A stretch of 64,000 nt of DNA from Synechococcus sp. RSCCF101 (GTDB taxonomy: Bacteria > Cyanobacteriota > Cyanobacteriia > PCC-6307 > Cyanobiaceae). The stretch lies in NCBI RefSeq assembly GCF_008807075.1, contig NZ_CP035632.1, positions 2,914,001 through 2,978,000 on the forward strand. Direction: 5' to 3'. Positions 34,551 to 43,099 of this stretch are shown in pieces (the first letter of the stretch is position 1; each line of letters begins with the position of its first letter). The notes beneath the pieces are model-generated. The model saw nothing but the letters and a program-made list of their open reading frames with translations. It was not told the origin of the DNA and did not search any database. Made by a program: the position numbers and the translations under genes.

Positions 34551-35878
34551 GCGACCCCGGTTCCGCTGCAACCACCGGACTCTTGCCGCGGTGGATCGCC
34601 TGGCAGGTGCTGCAGGCCGTGGCCGCCGGTGCCTACGCCGATCGTGCTCTGGAGCGGCAGCTCAGCCGTTCCGACCTGCCGCCCCGCGACCGGGCCCTGG
34701 CCACCGAACTGGCCTACGGCGCCATTCGCCAGCGCCGCCGCCTGGACAGCTGTATCGACTGGCTCGGCCGGGTGCCGGCGCAGCGGCAGCCCCCACCCCT
34801 GCGCTGGCTGCTGCACATCGGTCTGCAGCAGTTGCTGGCCATGTCACGCCTGCCGCCGTCGGCCGTGGTGAACACCAGCGTGGAGCTGGCCAAGCGCCAT
34901 GGCCTCGGCCGCCTCGCGCCGGTGGTGAACGGCATCCTGCGCTCGGCGCTGCGGGCCCGCGATGCGGCCGATCAACCGCCGCTGCCTGAGGAGCCCGTCG
35001 CCCGTCTGGGGCAGGAGCACTCCCTGCCGGACTGGCTGGCGGCGGATCTGCTGCGCTGGCTCCCGCCTGAACAGGCCCGATCGGTGGCCGCCGCCTGCAA
35101 CGCGGTGCCACCGATCGATCTGCGCGTGAACCCGCTTCGCTGCCGGCCCGGGCTGCTTCATGACGCCCTGCAGCAGGCCGGAGTGCCGGCGGAGCCGATC
35201 GCGGGGCTCTCCGCGGCCCTCACCCTGCCGGCCCATGGCGGTGACCTGCGCCGGCTGCCGGGCTATGGCGAGGGCTGGTGGTCGGTGCAGGACCGCCATG
35301 CCCAGGCCCTCACCCCCCTGCTGGAGCCGCAGCCGGGCCAGTGGGTTCTCGATGCCTGCGCCGCCCCGGGGGGCAAGGCCACCCATCTGGCGGAGCTGAT
35401 GCAGGACCACGGCACCATCTGGGCGGTGGATCGCTCGGACCGCCGCCTGCGGCGCCTGAGGGCGAATGCCGAGCGTCTCGGTCTGCAGTCGATCCAACCT
35501 CTGGCTGCCGATGCCCTGACCCTGGCCAGCGAGCGGCCGGACTGGATCGGGAGGTTCGATCGGATTCTCCTCGATGCCCCCTGTTCGGGCCTGGGCACCC
35601 TGGCCCGCCATGCCGATGCCCGCTGGAGGCTCACCCCAGAGGCCATCCCGCCCCTGGTGAGCCTGCAGCGGCGGCTCCTGGAGGCGATGGTGCCGCTGCT
35701 CGCCCCGGGAGGCCGCTTGCTGTACGCCACCTGCACCATTCACCCGGCGGAAAACCGGGAGACGGCGGCGGCCTTTCTCAGTGCCCAGCCGGCCTGGCGC
35801 TGCCTGCAGGACCAGCAGGTCTGGCCCGAGCCCAGCGGGGGCGATGGCTTCTACGCCGCCCTGCTGGCTCCAGGCTGA
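34547..35878 (+). CDS. rsmB: 16S rRNA (cytosine967-C5)-methyltransferase
   Basis: 443 residues, normal for RsmB (Sun). The N-terminal NusB-like RNA-binding domain covers about 15-140 (RDRALATELAYGAIRQRRRL). The C-terminal SAM-dependent domain has LDACAAPGGKATHLAEL, DAPCSGLGTLARHADARW (PC motif with the catalytic-cycle Cys) and LLYATCTIHPAEN (TC motif with the nucleophilic Cys). GTG 34547 is coupled to the ATL stop. Confidence 0.95.
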   Translation: MSDPGSAATTGLLPRWIAWQVLQAVAAGAYADRALERQLSRSDLPPRDRALATELAYGAIRQRRRLDSCIDWLGRVPAQRQPPPLRWLLHIGLQQLLAMSRLPPSAVVNTSVELAKRHGLGRLAPVVNGILRSALRARDAADQPPLPEEPVARLGQEHSLPDWLAADLLRWLPPEQARSVAAACNAVPPIDLRVNPLRCRPGLLHDALQQAGVPAEPIAGLSAALTLPAHGGDLRRLPGYGEGWWSVQDRHAQALTPLLEPQPGQWVLDACAAPGGKATHLAELMQDHGTIWAVDRSDRRLRRLRANAERLGLQSIQPLAADALTLASERPDWIGRFDRILLDAPCSGLGTLARHADARWRLTPEAIPPLVSLQRRLLEAMVPLLAPGGRLLYATCTIHPAENRETAAAFLSAQPAWRCLQDQQVWPEPSGGDGFYAALLAPG

Positions 35879-35890
35879 GGAGGCCCGGGC

Positions 35891-37918
35891 TCAGAGCGGG
35901 CGCAGCGGCGGTGGCTCGAAGTTCTCGTTCACCGGCGGGCCACCGGCGTTGCCGGCCCCCGGCGAGGGTGTCCAGGGTGTCTGGACCCCGGGAGCCGGGT
36001 CGGAGGCGGAAGGGGCGGGCGTCTCGCCATCCTCCGGCAGGGTGTCCCAGCCGAAGGAGCTGCCGCCGCTGCTGTCGCGGGACTCGCCCTGACGTTTCTG
36101 GCGTGGCTTGAAGCTGCCGGTGAGCGCCGGCTTGGGGGGGAAGGTCTGCACCGGCATGTCCTCGGTGATCTGCTTCATGTACTGCTGCCAGGCCCAGGCG
36201 GCGGCACCGCTGCTGCTGCCGGTCTTGCGGTTGTTGTCGTACCCGAGCCAGACCGAGGTGGTGAGCTGGGGAACCGAGCCGATGAACCAGAGGTCGCGGG
36301 CCCCCTCCGATGTGCCGGTCTTGCCGGCCACCTGCCGATCGGGAAGGGCGGCGCCACGCCCCGTGCCGCTGGTCACCACCTGCTGCATCATCCACACCAT
36401 GGCGTCGGCATGGGGCGTTTCCACCGCGCGGCGGCCGGCCTCACCGTCGACCCGGCGGCTCCAGAGGATCTCGTCCTCGGGGCCGCGGATCTCCTCGAAC
36501 GGGGTGGGGGGCACGAACAGGCCCCGGTTGACGACGCCGGCGTAGGCGGCGGTCATGTCCACCACCGTCTGTTCATTGGCGCCGAGCACCATGGCGGGAT
36601 AGGCCCCCACATCCTCGGTCAACCCGAGGTCGCGGGCCGTCTCGATCACGTCGTCGTAGCCCACCTTCTCGGCCACATCCACCGCGAAGGCGTTGAGGGA
36701 GCGGGCGAAGCCATTCACCATGGTCGTTTTGCCGCCCTTGCCCTTGATGCAGAACTTCTCGGCCGGGTAACAGCGCTGGGCGTTGCTGAAGGTGTCCTCC
36801 GGCTTGAGTCCGGCGCCGATGGCGGCCGTGTAGGCGAAGAGCTTGAAGGTGGACCCAGGCGAGCGCAGGGCCTGGCTGGCCCGGTTGAACTGGCTGGCGT
36901 TGAAATCCTTGCCACCGACCATGGCCCGCACCAGGCCCGTGCCAGGTTCCATGGAGACGAGAGCGCCCTGCATGCTGCCGCCGGCGTTCTTGCGGATCAC
37001 CTCAAGACCCCGCTTCTGCCAGTCCAGGTTCAGGCTGGTGCGGATGGTGATGCCGCCGGTTTCCAGCTGCTCCAGGCTCAGCACCCCGGGCAGTTCCTGC
37101 GCCACCCAGCTTGTGAAGTAGGGCGCGCGGCTGTTGAAGTATTTGGGGGTGGCGGGATTGAGATCCAGCGGGGCCGCGCTCGCTGCCGCGCGCTGGTCCT
37201 CGCTGATGAATCCGGCCTGCTCCATGCGCTCGAGCACCAGGTTGCGGCGCTCTCTCGCCAGATCGGCATTCACCAGCGGTGAATAGACGGAGGGAGCGGG
37301 GGGCAGTCCGGCGATCAGGGCCGCCTCCGGCAGGGTCAGCTGATCGACGCTCTTGCTGTAGTACACCCAGGCTGCATCGGCGACGCCATAGGCACTCGCG
37401 CCCAGATACACGTAATTCAGGTACTGAGTGAGGATCTCCTCCTTGCTCAGCTGCCGCTCGATCTTGTACGCGAGGGCGGCTTCGCGCAGCTTGCGGGCCA
37501 CCGTGCGGTCCTGACTGAGAAAGACCGTGCGGGCCAGCTGCTGCGTGATGGTGCTGGCCCCTTCCCGCACTTCGCCGCTGCGCACATTGCGGGCCAGGGC
37601 GCGCATGATGCCGCGGGCGTCCACGCCGTTGTGCTCGTAGAAGCGCCGGTCCTCCGCCGCCACGAACGCCTGCTTCACCAGCAGGGGCATGGTCTCGGGA
37701 CTCAGCTTTTCACGGGTGGCCGGGCCCAGCTTCTGCAGCACCGTGCCATCCGAGGCGAGGATGGTGAGGGTGCCGGGCCGGTTGAAGTTGCTGACCTGGC
37801 CGGCCTCGGGCAGCAGGGCGTCGAACTGACGCGTGAGGGCGTCCTGGGCCATGGCGATGCTGCCGCCCACAGCGAGAGCGGCCACCGCCAGGGCCAGCCG
37901 CTTGGTCCCCGGTCTCAC
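35891..37918 (-). CDS. Class A penicillin-binding protein (bifunctional peptidoglycan synthase)
   Basis: About 675 residues with one N-terminal membrane anchor (RLALAVAALAVGGSIAMAQ). The glycosyltransferase 51 domain has EDRRFYEHNGVDARGI (catalytic Glu), EGASTITQQLARTVFLS and RKLREAALAYKIERQLSKEE. The transpeptidase domain has SxxK in SPGSTFKLF, SxN in ARSLNAFA and KTG in VAGKTGTSEG. A Pro/Ser-rich C-terminal tail of about 80 residues follows. GTG 37918 overlaps the chlG stop as GTGA. The product resembles PBP1A; cyanobacteria have several, so no symbol is given. Confidence 0.93.
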   Translation of the reverse strand: MRPGTKRLALAVAALAVGGSIAMAQDALTRQFDALLPEAGQVSNFNRPGTLTILASDGTVLQKLGPATREKLSPETMPLLVKQAFVAAEDRRFYEHNGVDARGIMRALARNVRSGEVREGASTITQQLARTVFLSQDRTVARKLREAALAYKIERQLSKEEILTQYLNYVYLGASAYGVADAAWVYYSKSVDQLTLPEAALIAGLPPAPSVYSPLVNADLARERRNLVLERMEQAGFISEDQRAAASAAPLDLNPATPKYFNSRAPYFTSWVAQELPGVLSLEQLETGGITIRTSLNLDWQKRGLEVIRKNAGGSMQGALVSMEPGTGLVRAMVGGKDFNASQFNRASQALRSPGSTFKLFAYTAAIGAGLKPEDTFSNAQRCYPAEKFCIKGKGGKTTMVNGFARSLNAFAVDVAEKVGYDDVIETARDLGLTEDVGAYPAMVLGANEQTVVDMTAAYAGVVNRGLFVPPTPFEEIRGPEDEILWSRRVDGEAGRRAVETPHADAMVWMMQQVVTSGTGRGAALPDRQVAGKTGTSEGARDLWFIGSVPQLTTSVWLGYDNNRKTGSSSGAAAWAWQQYMKQITEDMPVQTFPPKPALTGSFKPRQKRQGESRDSSGGSSFGWDTLPEDGETPAPSASDPAPGVQTPWTPSPGAGNAGGPPVNENFEPPPLRPL

Positions 37919-38970
37919 GAGAGGGTCACCAGTGAGCTGTGGCCGATGGCCAGGGCGGTGACCAGCATCCCGAGCACCAGGAAGGGCTGGGCGCTGGCCT
38001 GATACTTCACGTCGAAGGCCACGGGGTCCCGCAGCAGCCAGATGTCCTGGAAGGTGATCTGGGGCACCACCAGGAGGATCAGCAGCACGGCAGCCAGGTG
38101 CTGGCCGATGGCGATCAGCACCCCCACCATTGCCAGCTGGAACAGATCGATCATGCCGGCGCTGATCCAGCTGGCCCGCTCGACACCGAACACCACGGGA
38201 AGCGATTGCAGGCCGAGAGCCCTGTCGCCCTCCACGCTCTTGAAGTCGTTGACAACGGCGATGCCGAGTCCGGCCAGGCTGTAGGCGAGGGTGAGCAGGG
38301 CCGTGGTCCAGGTGAGCTGGCCGAACAGGGCCTGGCCGGCCCACCAGGGCAGGGCGATGTAGCTGGCTCCGAGGGCGTAGTTGCCCAGCCAGCCGTTCTG
38401 CTTGAGTTTCAGCGGAGGCGCGGAATAGACGTAGCTCACCAGGGAGCCCCCAAGAGCGAGAAGCAGCAGCACCGGACGGTCGTGGCCGGCCCAGAGATCG
38501 AGTCCGTAGGCCACGGCCAGACCTGCCAGGAGCAGCAGCAGGATCTGCGCCCGGGCCTGATTGAGCGAGATCGCCCCGGAGGGGATCGGCCGGTAGGGCT
38601 CGTTGATCGCGTCGATCTCCCGGTCGTAGTAGTCGTTGATCGTCTGGGTGTAGCCGGCCAGCAGCGGACCGCTCATCACCATGCAGGCCATGGCCGCGGC
38701 CACATTCGCCGGAGTCCAGGTGAAGGAGCCGGAGGCGGCGGCACCACAGAGCACACCCCAGATCAGGGGGATCCAGGTCACCGGCTTCATCAGCTGCAGC
38801 CGCAGCTTCCAGAGCGATGTGGTGCCGGAGGCACCCTTCATCCCCAGGAGCTGACGTGCGGCCGAGGAACGGTCGGGGCTGTCTGCTGACGCCAAGGGGT
38901 CGCCAGAACCCGGCTGATCGGCGTCAGGCCTCAGTGATCTCATCCTCGAAGAACCAGCAGCTTCTGCCAT
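37915..38970 (-). CDS. chlG: Chlorophyll synthase
   Basis: Membrane UbiA-type prenyltransferase that attaches the phytyl/geranylgeranyl chain to chlorophyllide, the last step of chlorophyll a formation. The first Asp-rich motif is [20 protein letters not shown] and the second is [19 protein letters not shown]. About eight or nine helices. The family N-terminus [20 protein letters not shown] begins near residue 38, so the first about 35 residues (start ATG 38970) are uncertain and overlap the DUF2862 gene by 47 bases. Confidence 0.97.
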   Translation of the reverse strand: MAEAAGSSRMRSLRPDADQPGSGDPLASADSPDRSSAARQLLGMKGASGTTSLWKLRLQLMKPVTWIPLIWGVLCGAAASGSFTWTPANVAAAMACMVMSGPLLAGYTQTINDYYDREIDAINEPYRPIPSGAISLNQARAQILLLLLAGLAVAYGLDLWAGHDRPVLLLLALGGSLVSYVYSAPPLKLKQNGWLGNYALGASYIALPWWAGQALFGQLTWTTALLTLAYSLAGLGIAVVNDFKSVEGDRALGLQSLPVVFGVERASWISAGMIDLFQLAMVGVLIAIGQHLAAVLLILLVVPQITFQDIWLLRDPVAFDVKYQASAQPFLVLGMLVTALAIGHSSLVTLS

Positions 38971-39142
38971 CGGCCAGGGTCACCACCACCCCCACACCGG
39001 TCCCGTCAGTCATCTTGAAGTCGGTGACGGTTCCGGTGGGATCCCCCTGGAGGGCGGTCACGAGCGCGGCCGGGATGCGGTCCCGGACCCGTGTGACGCG
39101 AACGCGGGAGCCGATCGAGATCCCGTTGCTCGCCTGGGCCAT
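38924..39142 (-). CDS. DUF2862 protein
   Basis: Small cyanobacterial protein of about 72 residues. Start ATG 39142 ([20 protein letters not shown]); ATG 39157 is an alternative. It forms a compact beta-barrel-like domain ([31 protein letters not shown]), recalling SH3-like folds. The family is typically found next to photosynthesis genes, and here it directly precedes chlG on the same strand. Role unknown; a link to chlorophyll or photosystem assembly is guessed from the neighbour only. Confidence 0.75.
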   Translation of the reverse strand: MAQASNGISIGSRVRVTRVRDRIPAALVTALQGDPTGTVTDFKMTDGTGVGVVVTLADGRSCWFFEDEITEA

Positions 39143-39200
39143 GGAAGCAACGATCATGAAAGATGAAGCAACCCTAACAGTCGTCTCCGGAGGCAGCCCG

Positions 39201-40001
39201 ATGGTGGCCAGGCGCATCATTCCCTGTCTCGACGTCGCCGATGGACGGGTGGTGAAGGGGGTCAATTTCGTCGGTTTGCGGGATGCCGGCGACCCGGTGG
39301 AGCTCGCCTGCCGCTACAGCGACGGCGGCGCCGACGAGCTGGTGTTTCTCGACATCGCGGCCAGCCACCAGGGCCGGGACACGCTGGTGGAGATGGTGGA
39401 GCGCACGGCGGAGTCGGTGCGGATCCCCTTCACGGTGGGGGGCGGCATCGCCACGATTGCCGGCGTCACCACGCTGCTGCGGGCCGGTGCCGACAAGGTG
39501 AGCCTGAATTCGGCGGCGGTGCGCGATCCGGAGCTGGTGAGCCGGGGGGCCGAGCGCTTCGGTTGTCAGTGCATCGTTGTGGCCATCGATGCCCGCCGCC
39601 GCCGTGGCGAGCCGGGCTGGGATGTGTTCGTGAAGGGCGGGCGGGAGAACACCGGTCTGGATGCGGTGGCCTGGGCCCGGCGGGTGGTTGAGCTCGGGGC
39701 AGGCGAGCTGCTGCTCACCTCGATGGATGCCGATGGAACCCAGGCGGGCTACGACCTGGACCTCACTGCCGCCGTGGCCGCTGCGGTGAACGTTCCCGTG
39801 ATCGCCTCCGGAGGGGCCGGATGCATCGCTCACATCGCGGACGCGCTGGAGCAGGGAGGCGCCTCAGCAGCGCTGCTCGCCTCGCTGCTGCATGACGGCG
39901 TGCTCAGCGTGGCCGAGATCAAGCGGGAGCTGATCGGACGCGGGCTGCCTGTGCGCCCGATCGAGGATCCGGCTCTTGAATTCGTCCCGCCGGAACCATG
40001 A
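39201..40001 (+). CDS. hisF: Imidazole glycerol phosphate synthase, cyclase subunit
   Basis: Cyclase half of the HisFH complex in histidine synthesis; uses ammonia from HisH glutaminase to make IGP and AICAR. 266 residues, a beta/alpha barrel. Catalytic Asp in [12 protein letters not shown] (about residue 11) and in [15 protein letters not shown] (about 176-190). The phosphate sites are FTVGGGIAT and [11 protein letters not shown] 39201 gives [12 protein letters not shown], the standard start. hisH is not in the window. Confidence 0.97.
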   Translation: MVARRIIPCLDVADGRVVKGVNFVGLRDAGDPVELACRYSDGGADELVFLDIAASHQGRDTLVEMVERTAESVRIPFTVGGGIATIAGVTTLLRAGADKVSLNSAAVRDPELVSRGAERFGCQCIVVAIDARRRRGEPGWDVFVKGGRENTGLDAVAWARRVVELGAGELLLTSMDADGTQAGYDLDLTAAVAAAVNVPVIASGGAGCIAHIADALEQGGASAALLASLLHDGVLSVAEIKRELIGRGLPVRPIEDPALEFVPPEP

Positions 40002-40058
40002 AGTCCTGTAAAGAACTCGTTACATTGGTCTCATCTCGCACCGCCTGACTCGTTGTCC

Positions 40059-40382
40059 ATGCCTGGCCTGGTCCTTTCGATGGATCACCCGCTGATCACC
40101 GCCGCTGCCCTGCTGATGGTGGTGGCGGTGATCACTCTCGTGGGCTGGGCCCTGCAGCTGATGCAGTCGGCCATCGACCGGCGCGAGTTCTCCCTGATGC
40201 TGGCCGGCTGCATGGTGTGTTCGGCGGCGGTGGGCCTGGCCACCGTGATGCTGATCACCTTCTCCCACAACACACCGCTGCAGCAGCAGCTTGGCCTGGG
40301 TCGTTCCGTCGTGGATGCCCAGGACGTCGCAGGCGTCAGCCTGGACGCCATCTCCCTGCCCGAGTGGACCGCGGACCTGTGA
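40059..40382 (+). CDS. Two-helix membrane protein of unknown function
   Basis: About 107 residues with two strong membrane segments (about 14-35 and 48-70), then a soluble tail (GLGRSVVDAQDVAGVSLDAI) and an acidic C-terminus. I do not recognise the family. Starts ATG 40059 or 40080 are possible. The stop overlaps the menG start as GTGA (40379-40382), so it is translationally coupled to menG. This is the only clue to function. Confidence 0.6.
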   Translation: MPGLVLSMDHPLITAAALLMVVAVITLVGWALQLMQSAIDRREFSLMLAGCMVCSAAVGLATVMLITFSHNTPLQQQLGLGRSVVDAQDVAGVSLDAISLPEWTADL

Positions 40383-41092
40383 GTGCCGGTGCTGCCGATC
40401 CGGCGTCGGTCTCTTCGCTCTTCAACAGCCTCAGTCCTTCCTACAACCGTCTCAACGACGCCTTCAGCCTGGGGTTGCATCGGCTTTGGAAACGACGTGC
40501 CGTGGCCTGGCTGGCTCCCGCGCCGGGGCAGCGCGTCATCGACCTGTGCTGCGGAACCGGCGATCTGGCCCTGGTGATCGCGGCGAAGCTGCGGCCCGGC
40601 GGGGAGGTGATCGGCATCGATGCTGCGGAGGGTCCCCTCGCTCTGGCGGCACGACGCTCCGCCGCGATGCCCTGGCTGCCCGTGCGCTGGCAGTGCGGGG
40701 ATGCTCTGGCGACGGGGTTGCCCACAGCGGCTGCCGATGCCGCCGTGATGGCCTACGGCCTGCGCAACCTCAGCGATGCGGGCCTGGGGTTGCGGGAGAT
40801 GCACCGGCTGCTGCGGCCGGGCGGCCGGGCGGCGGTTCTCGATTTCAGTCATCTCCGGCCCGACCAGCTCCCACCGGGGCTTCCGCGCTGGCAGGCCGCC
40901 GCCACTGCCGGTCTGCAGCGCCAGATGCTGCGCCGGGTGGTGGTGCCACTCAGTGGCTGGGCCGGACTCTCCGATCACTACGCCTACCTGGAGCCGAGCA
41001 TTGCCCGCTTCCCCTCGCCGCACGATCTGGAGCGGCTCGCTGTGGATTCCGGCTTCCGCCATGTGCGTCATCGCCCGCTTGCGGGGGGCTGA
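40379..41092 (+). CDS. menG: Demethylphylloquinone methyltransferase
   Basis: UbiE/MenG-type C-methyltransferase that completes phylloquinone, the photosystem I quinone. About 237 residues from GTG 40379, coupled to the upstream membrane protein. The SAM motif reads VIDLCCGTGDLALVIAAKL. Family blocks are FNSLSPSYNRLNDAFSLGLH, AYGLRNLSDAGLGLREMHRL and DHYAYLEPSIARFPS. In a cyanobacterium the substrate is demethylphylloquinone rather than ubiquinone precursors. Confidence 0.93.
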   Translation: MSAGAADPASVSSLFNSLSPSYNRLNDAFSLGLHRLWKRRAVAWLAPAPGQRVIDLCCGTGDLALVIAAKLRPGGEVIGIDAAEGPLALAARRSAAMPWLPVRWQCGDALATGLPTAAADAAVMAYGLRNLSDAGLGLREMHRLLRPGGRAAVLDFSHLRPDQLPPGLPRWQAAATAGLQRQMLRRVVVPLSGWAGLSDHYAYLEPSIARFPSPHDLERLAVDSGFRHVRHRPLAGG

Positions 41093-41319
41093 TGGGCCTG
41101 CTGGAGCTGCGTGTCTGAACCCCGCTGGATCGGCCGCACCTGGACGTGAGGAATCTCACGCAACTCACACATCAAAGAACCATTCTCAGATCGTGTTTGC
41201 ACAGTTTTAGACAGCCTTGCCCGGAGTGGATCTGAAGCGCTCACGTTCGCTGTGAACACTGAGGCCCCACAAGGCCCGGAAGCGACCTGGCACAGGGAGC
41301 AAGTCAGTCGGTACGGGTC

Positions 41320-42102
41320 TTGCATACGTTGGCGTTGCGACCGCGTGCTCCTGCCTTGGAGAACTTCCACATCCAGCCGGTGATCGATCTTGCCTCGAAT
41401 CGCGTCTGCGGTGGTGAGGTCCTCTGGAGGCCCGATGGCGCACCTCCCTCTCCCGAGCAGCAGGCCGCACTGGAGGAGGACCCGGTCCTCAACACAACCA
41501 TCACCCAGCAAGCGTTCGTCTTCGCTCTCCGCCAGCTCGAGCGTCCCCAGGGTGGTGTCTGGCTGGCCGTGAATCTCTCCTGCCGCTATGTGGGGTCGGG
41601 AATGGGGTTCTTCCGTCCCATCTCCCGCATGGTGCCGGATCTCGACACCATGCGCCGACGCGTGGGCCGGCGCCTGCTGATCGAAATCACCGAAAAGGGG
41701 ATTGCCGGCCACGAGGAGTCGGCCTTCATCAATGAACTGGCCCAGCTGCACACGCTGGCGGTGGATGACTTCGGCATCGGCGACGGTCCGCTGTCTCACA
41801 TGCTGAAGCTCGATTTCGGCAAAGTGAAAGTGGATCGTTCCGTGATCAGCGGCATCGATGCCGATTCCTACCGGCAGCGTTTCCTCCGCTGGCTCGTGGC
41901 CGGCTGCCATTCCATTGGTGCCGATGTCTGTGCTGAGGGGGTGGAGACTGAATCGGAACTCGCCTTCCTCCGCCGCCTCGGGATTAATCAGGGCCAGGGC
42001 TGGCTGTGGAGCAAGGCCTTGCCGCCGGAGCAGTTCGAGTCGATGGCGCTTCAGGATCAGGCCATCACCTTCCGGCCCGACCCCATGGCCATCAGCGTCT
42101 GA
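41320..42102 (+). CDS. Stand-alone EAL-domain protein (cyclic-di-GMP phosphodiesterase candidate)
   Basis: 260 residues, a complete EAL domain with no attached sensor. The signature is GGEVLWRP (EVL in place of EAL, about 33-35). Residues expected for metal binding and catalysis are present: Asn in AVNLSCRY, Glu in LIEITEKGI, Asp pair in VDDFGIGDG, Lys in KVDRSVI and Glu in CAEGVETE, with QGWLWSKAL near the end. Activity is therefore likely. TTG 41320 is the first start available after an upstream stop; other TTG codons follow. A low-GC 227-bp region precedes it. Confidence 0.85.
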   Translation: MHTLALRPRAPALENFHIQPVIDLASNRVCGGEVLWRPDGAPPSPEQQAALEEDPVLNTTITQQAFVFALRQLERPQGGVWLAVNLSCRYVGSGMGFFRPISRMVPDLDTMRRRVGRRLLIEITEKGIAGHEESAFINELAQLHTLAVDDFGIGDGPLSHMLKLDFGKVKVDRSVISGIDADSYRQRFLRWLVAGCHSIGADVCAEGVETESELAFLRRLGINQGQGWLWSKALPPEQFESMALQDQAITFRPDPMAISV

Positions 42103-42171
42103 GCGGCCCGCGGCTCACCACTGTCTTCTGGGATCATCGGGGCTGGCCGCTCTCTCCGGCTCAGCCCCGCC

Positions 42172-43056
42172 ATGCATTTCCAGAACCTGATCGCCACCCT
42201 CAACAGCTTCTGGGCGGAGCGGGGATGCCTGCTCCTGCAGCCGTACGACACGGAGAAGGGGGCGGGAACGATGAGTCCCCACACCGTCCTGCGGGCCCTG
42301 GGCCCCGAGCCCTGGGCCGTGGCCTATCCCGAGCCCTGCCGCCGACCCACCGATGGGCGCTACGGGGACAACCCCAACCGGGCCCAGCACTACTTCCAGT
42401 ACCAGGTGCTGATCAAGCCGTCGCCTGAGGGCATCCAGGAGACCTATCTCGCCTCCCTGGAAGCGCTCGGCATTCATGCGGCCGAGCACGACATCCGCTT
42501 CGTGGAGGACAACTGGGAGTCACCCACTCTCGGAGCCTGGGGTGTGGGCTGGGAGGTGTGGCTCGACGGCATGGAGGTCACGCAGTTCACCTACTTCCAG
42601 CAGTGCGGCGGCATGGATTGCCGGCCCGTGTCGATCGAGATCACCTATGGCCTGGAACGCCTGGCCATGTACCTCCAGAACGTGGAGAGCATCTGGGATC
42701 TCAGCTGGAACGGCAGCTGCCGCTACGGCGATATCTGGCTGCCGTTCGAGAAGGGCCAGTGCCGCTACAACTTCGAGGCCTCCAATCCGGAGCGCCTGAA
42801 GCGTCTGTTCGCGCTCTACGAGGAGGAGGCCACCGATCTGATCGGCCGTGAGCTGCCGGTGCCGGCGCTGGATTTTGTGCTCAAGTGCAGCCACACCTTC
42901 AACCTGCTCGAGGCCCGGGGGGTGATCTCGGTCACCGAACGCACCGCCACGATCGCCCGCATTCGCACCCTGGCCAGGCAGGTGGCCGAAGCCTGGCTGA
43001 GCGAACGCGAAGCGCTCGGTTTTCCACTGCTGAAGCCTGTCCCGGTCGCGCCCTGA
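42172..43056 (+). CDS. glyQ: Glycyl-tRNA synthetase alpha subunit
   Basis: Catalytic alpha subunit of the bacterial alpha2beta2 glycyl-tRNA synthetase; the beta subunit gene glyS is not here. 294 residues. Family blocks include [60 protein letters not shown] and [13 protein letters not shown] strong hairpin follows the stop. Confidence 0.98.
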   Translation: MHFQNLIATLNSFWAERGCLLLQPYDTEKGAGTMSPHTVLRALGPEPWAVAYPEPCRRPTDGRYGDNPNRAQHYFQYQVLIKPSPEGIQETYLASLEALGIHAAEHDIRFVEDNWESPTLGAWGVGWEVWLDGMEVTQFTYFQQCGGMDCRPVSIEITYGLERLAMYLQNVESIWDLSWNGSCRYGDIWLPFEKGQCRYNFEASNPERLKRLFALYEEEATDLIGRELPVPALDFVLKCSHTFNLLEARGVISVTERTATIARIRTLARQVAEAWLSEREALGFPLLKPVPVAP

Positions 43057-43064
43057 GCCGGTTC

Positions 43065-43080
43065 GGGGAATCCCCTGGAG
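43065..43080 (+). promoter_or_regulatory. 16-nt element shared with pilin cassette 1
   Basis: GGGGAATCCCCTGGAG, ending 19 nt before the comEC GTG. The pilin cassette 1 leader has GGGGAATCCCATGGGG, also 19 nt before its ATG. Here it largely forms the 5' arm of the hairpin at 43067-43098, so its conservation could also reflect RNA folding. Confidence 0.35.
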
Positions 43081-43098
43081 CAACCTCCAGGGGATTCC
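43067..43098 (+). terminator. Strong hairpin between glyQ and comEC, abutting the comEC start
   Basis: Perfect 14-bp stem GGAATCCCCTGGAG/CTCCAGGGGATTCC (43067-43080 and 43085-43098) with loop CAAC. It lies 10 bases after the glyQ stop and ends one base before the comEC GTG. It probably terminates or attenuates glyQ transcripts. It also buries AGGGGA, the only likely comEC ribosome site. Confidence 0.7.
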
Positions 43099-43099
43099 G

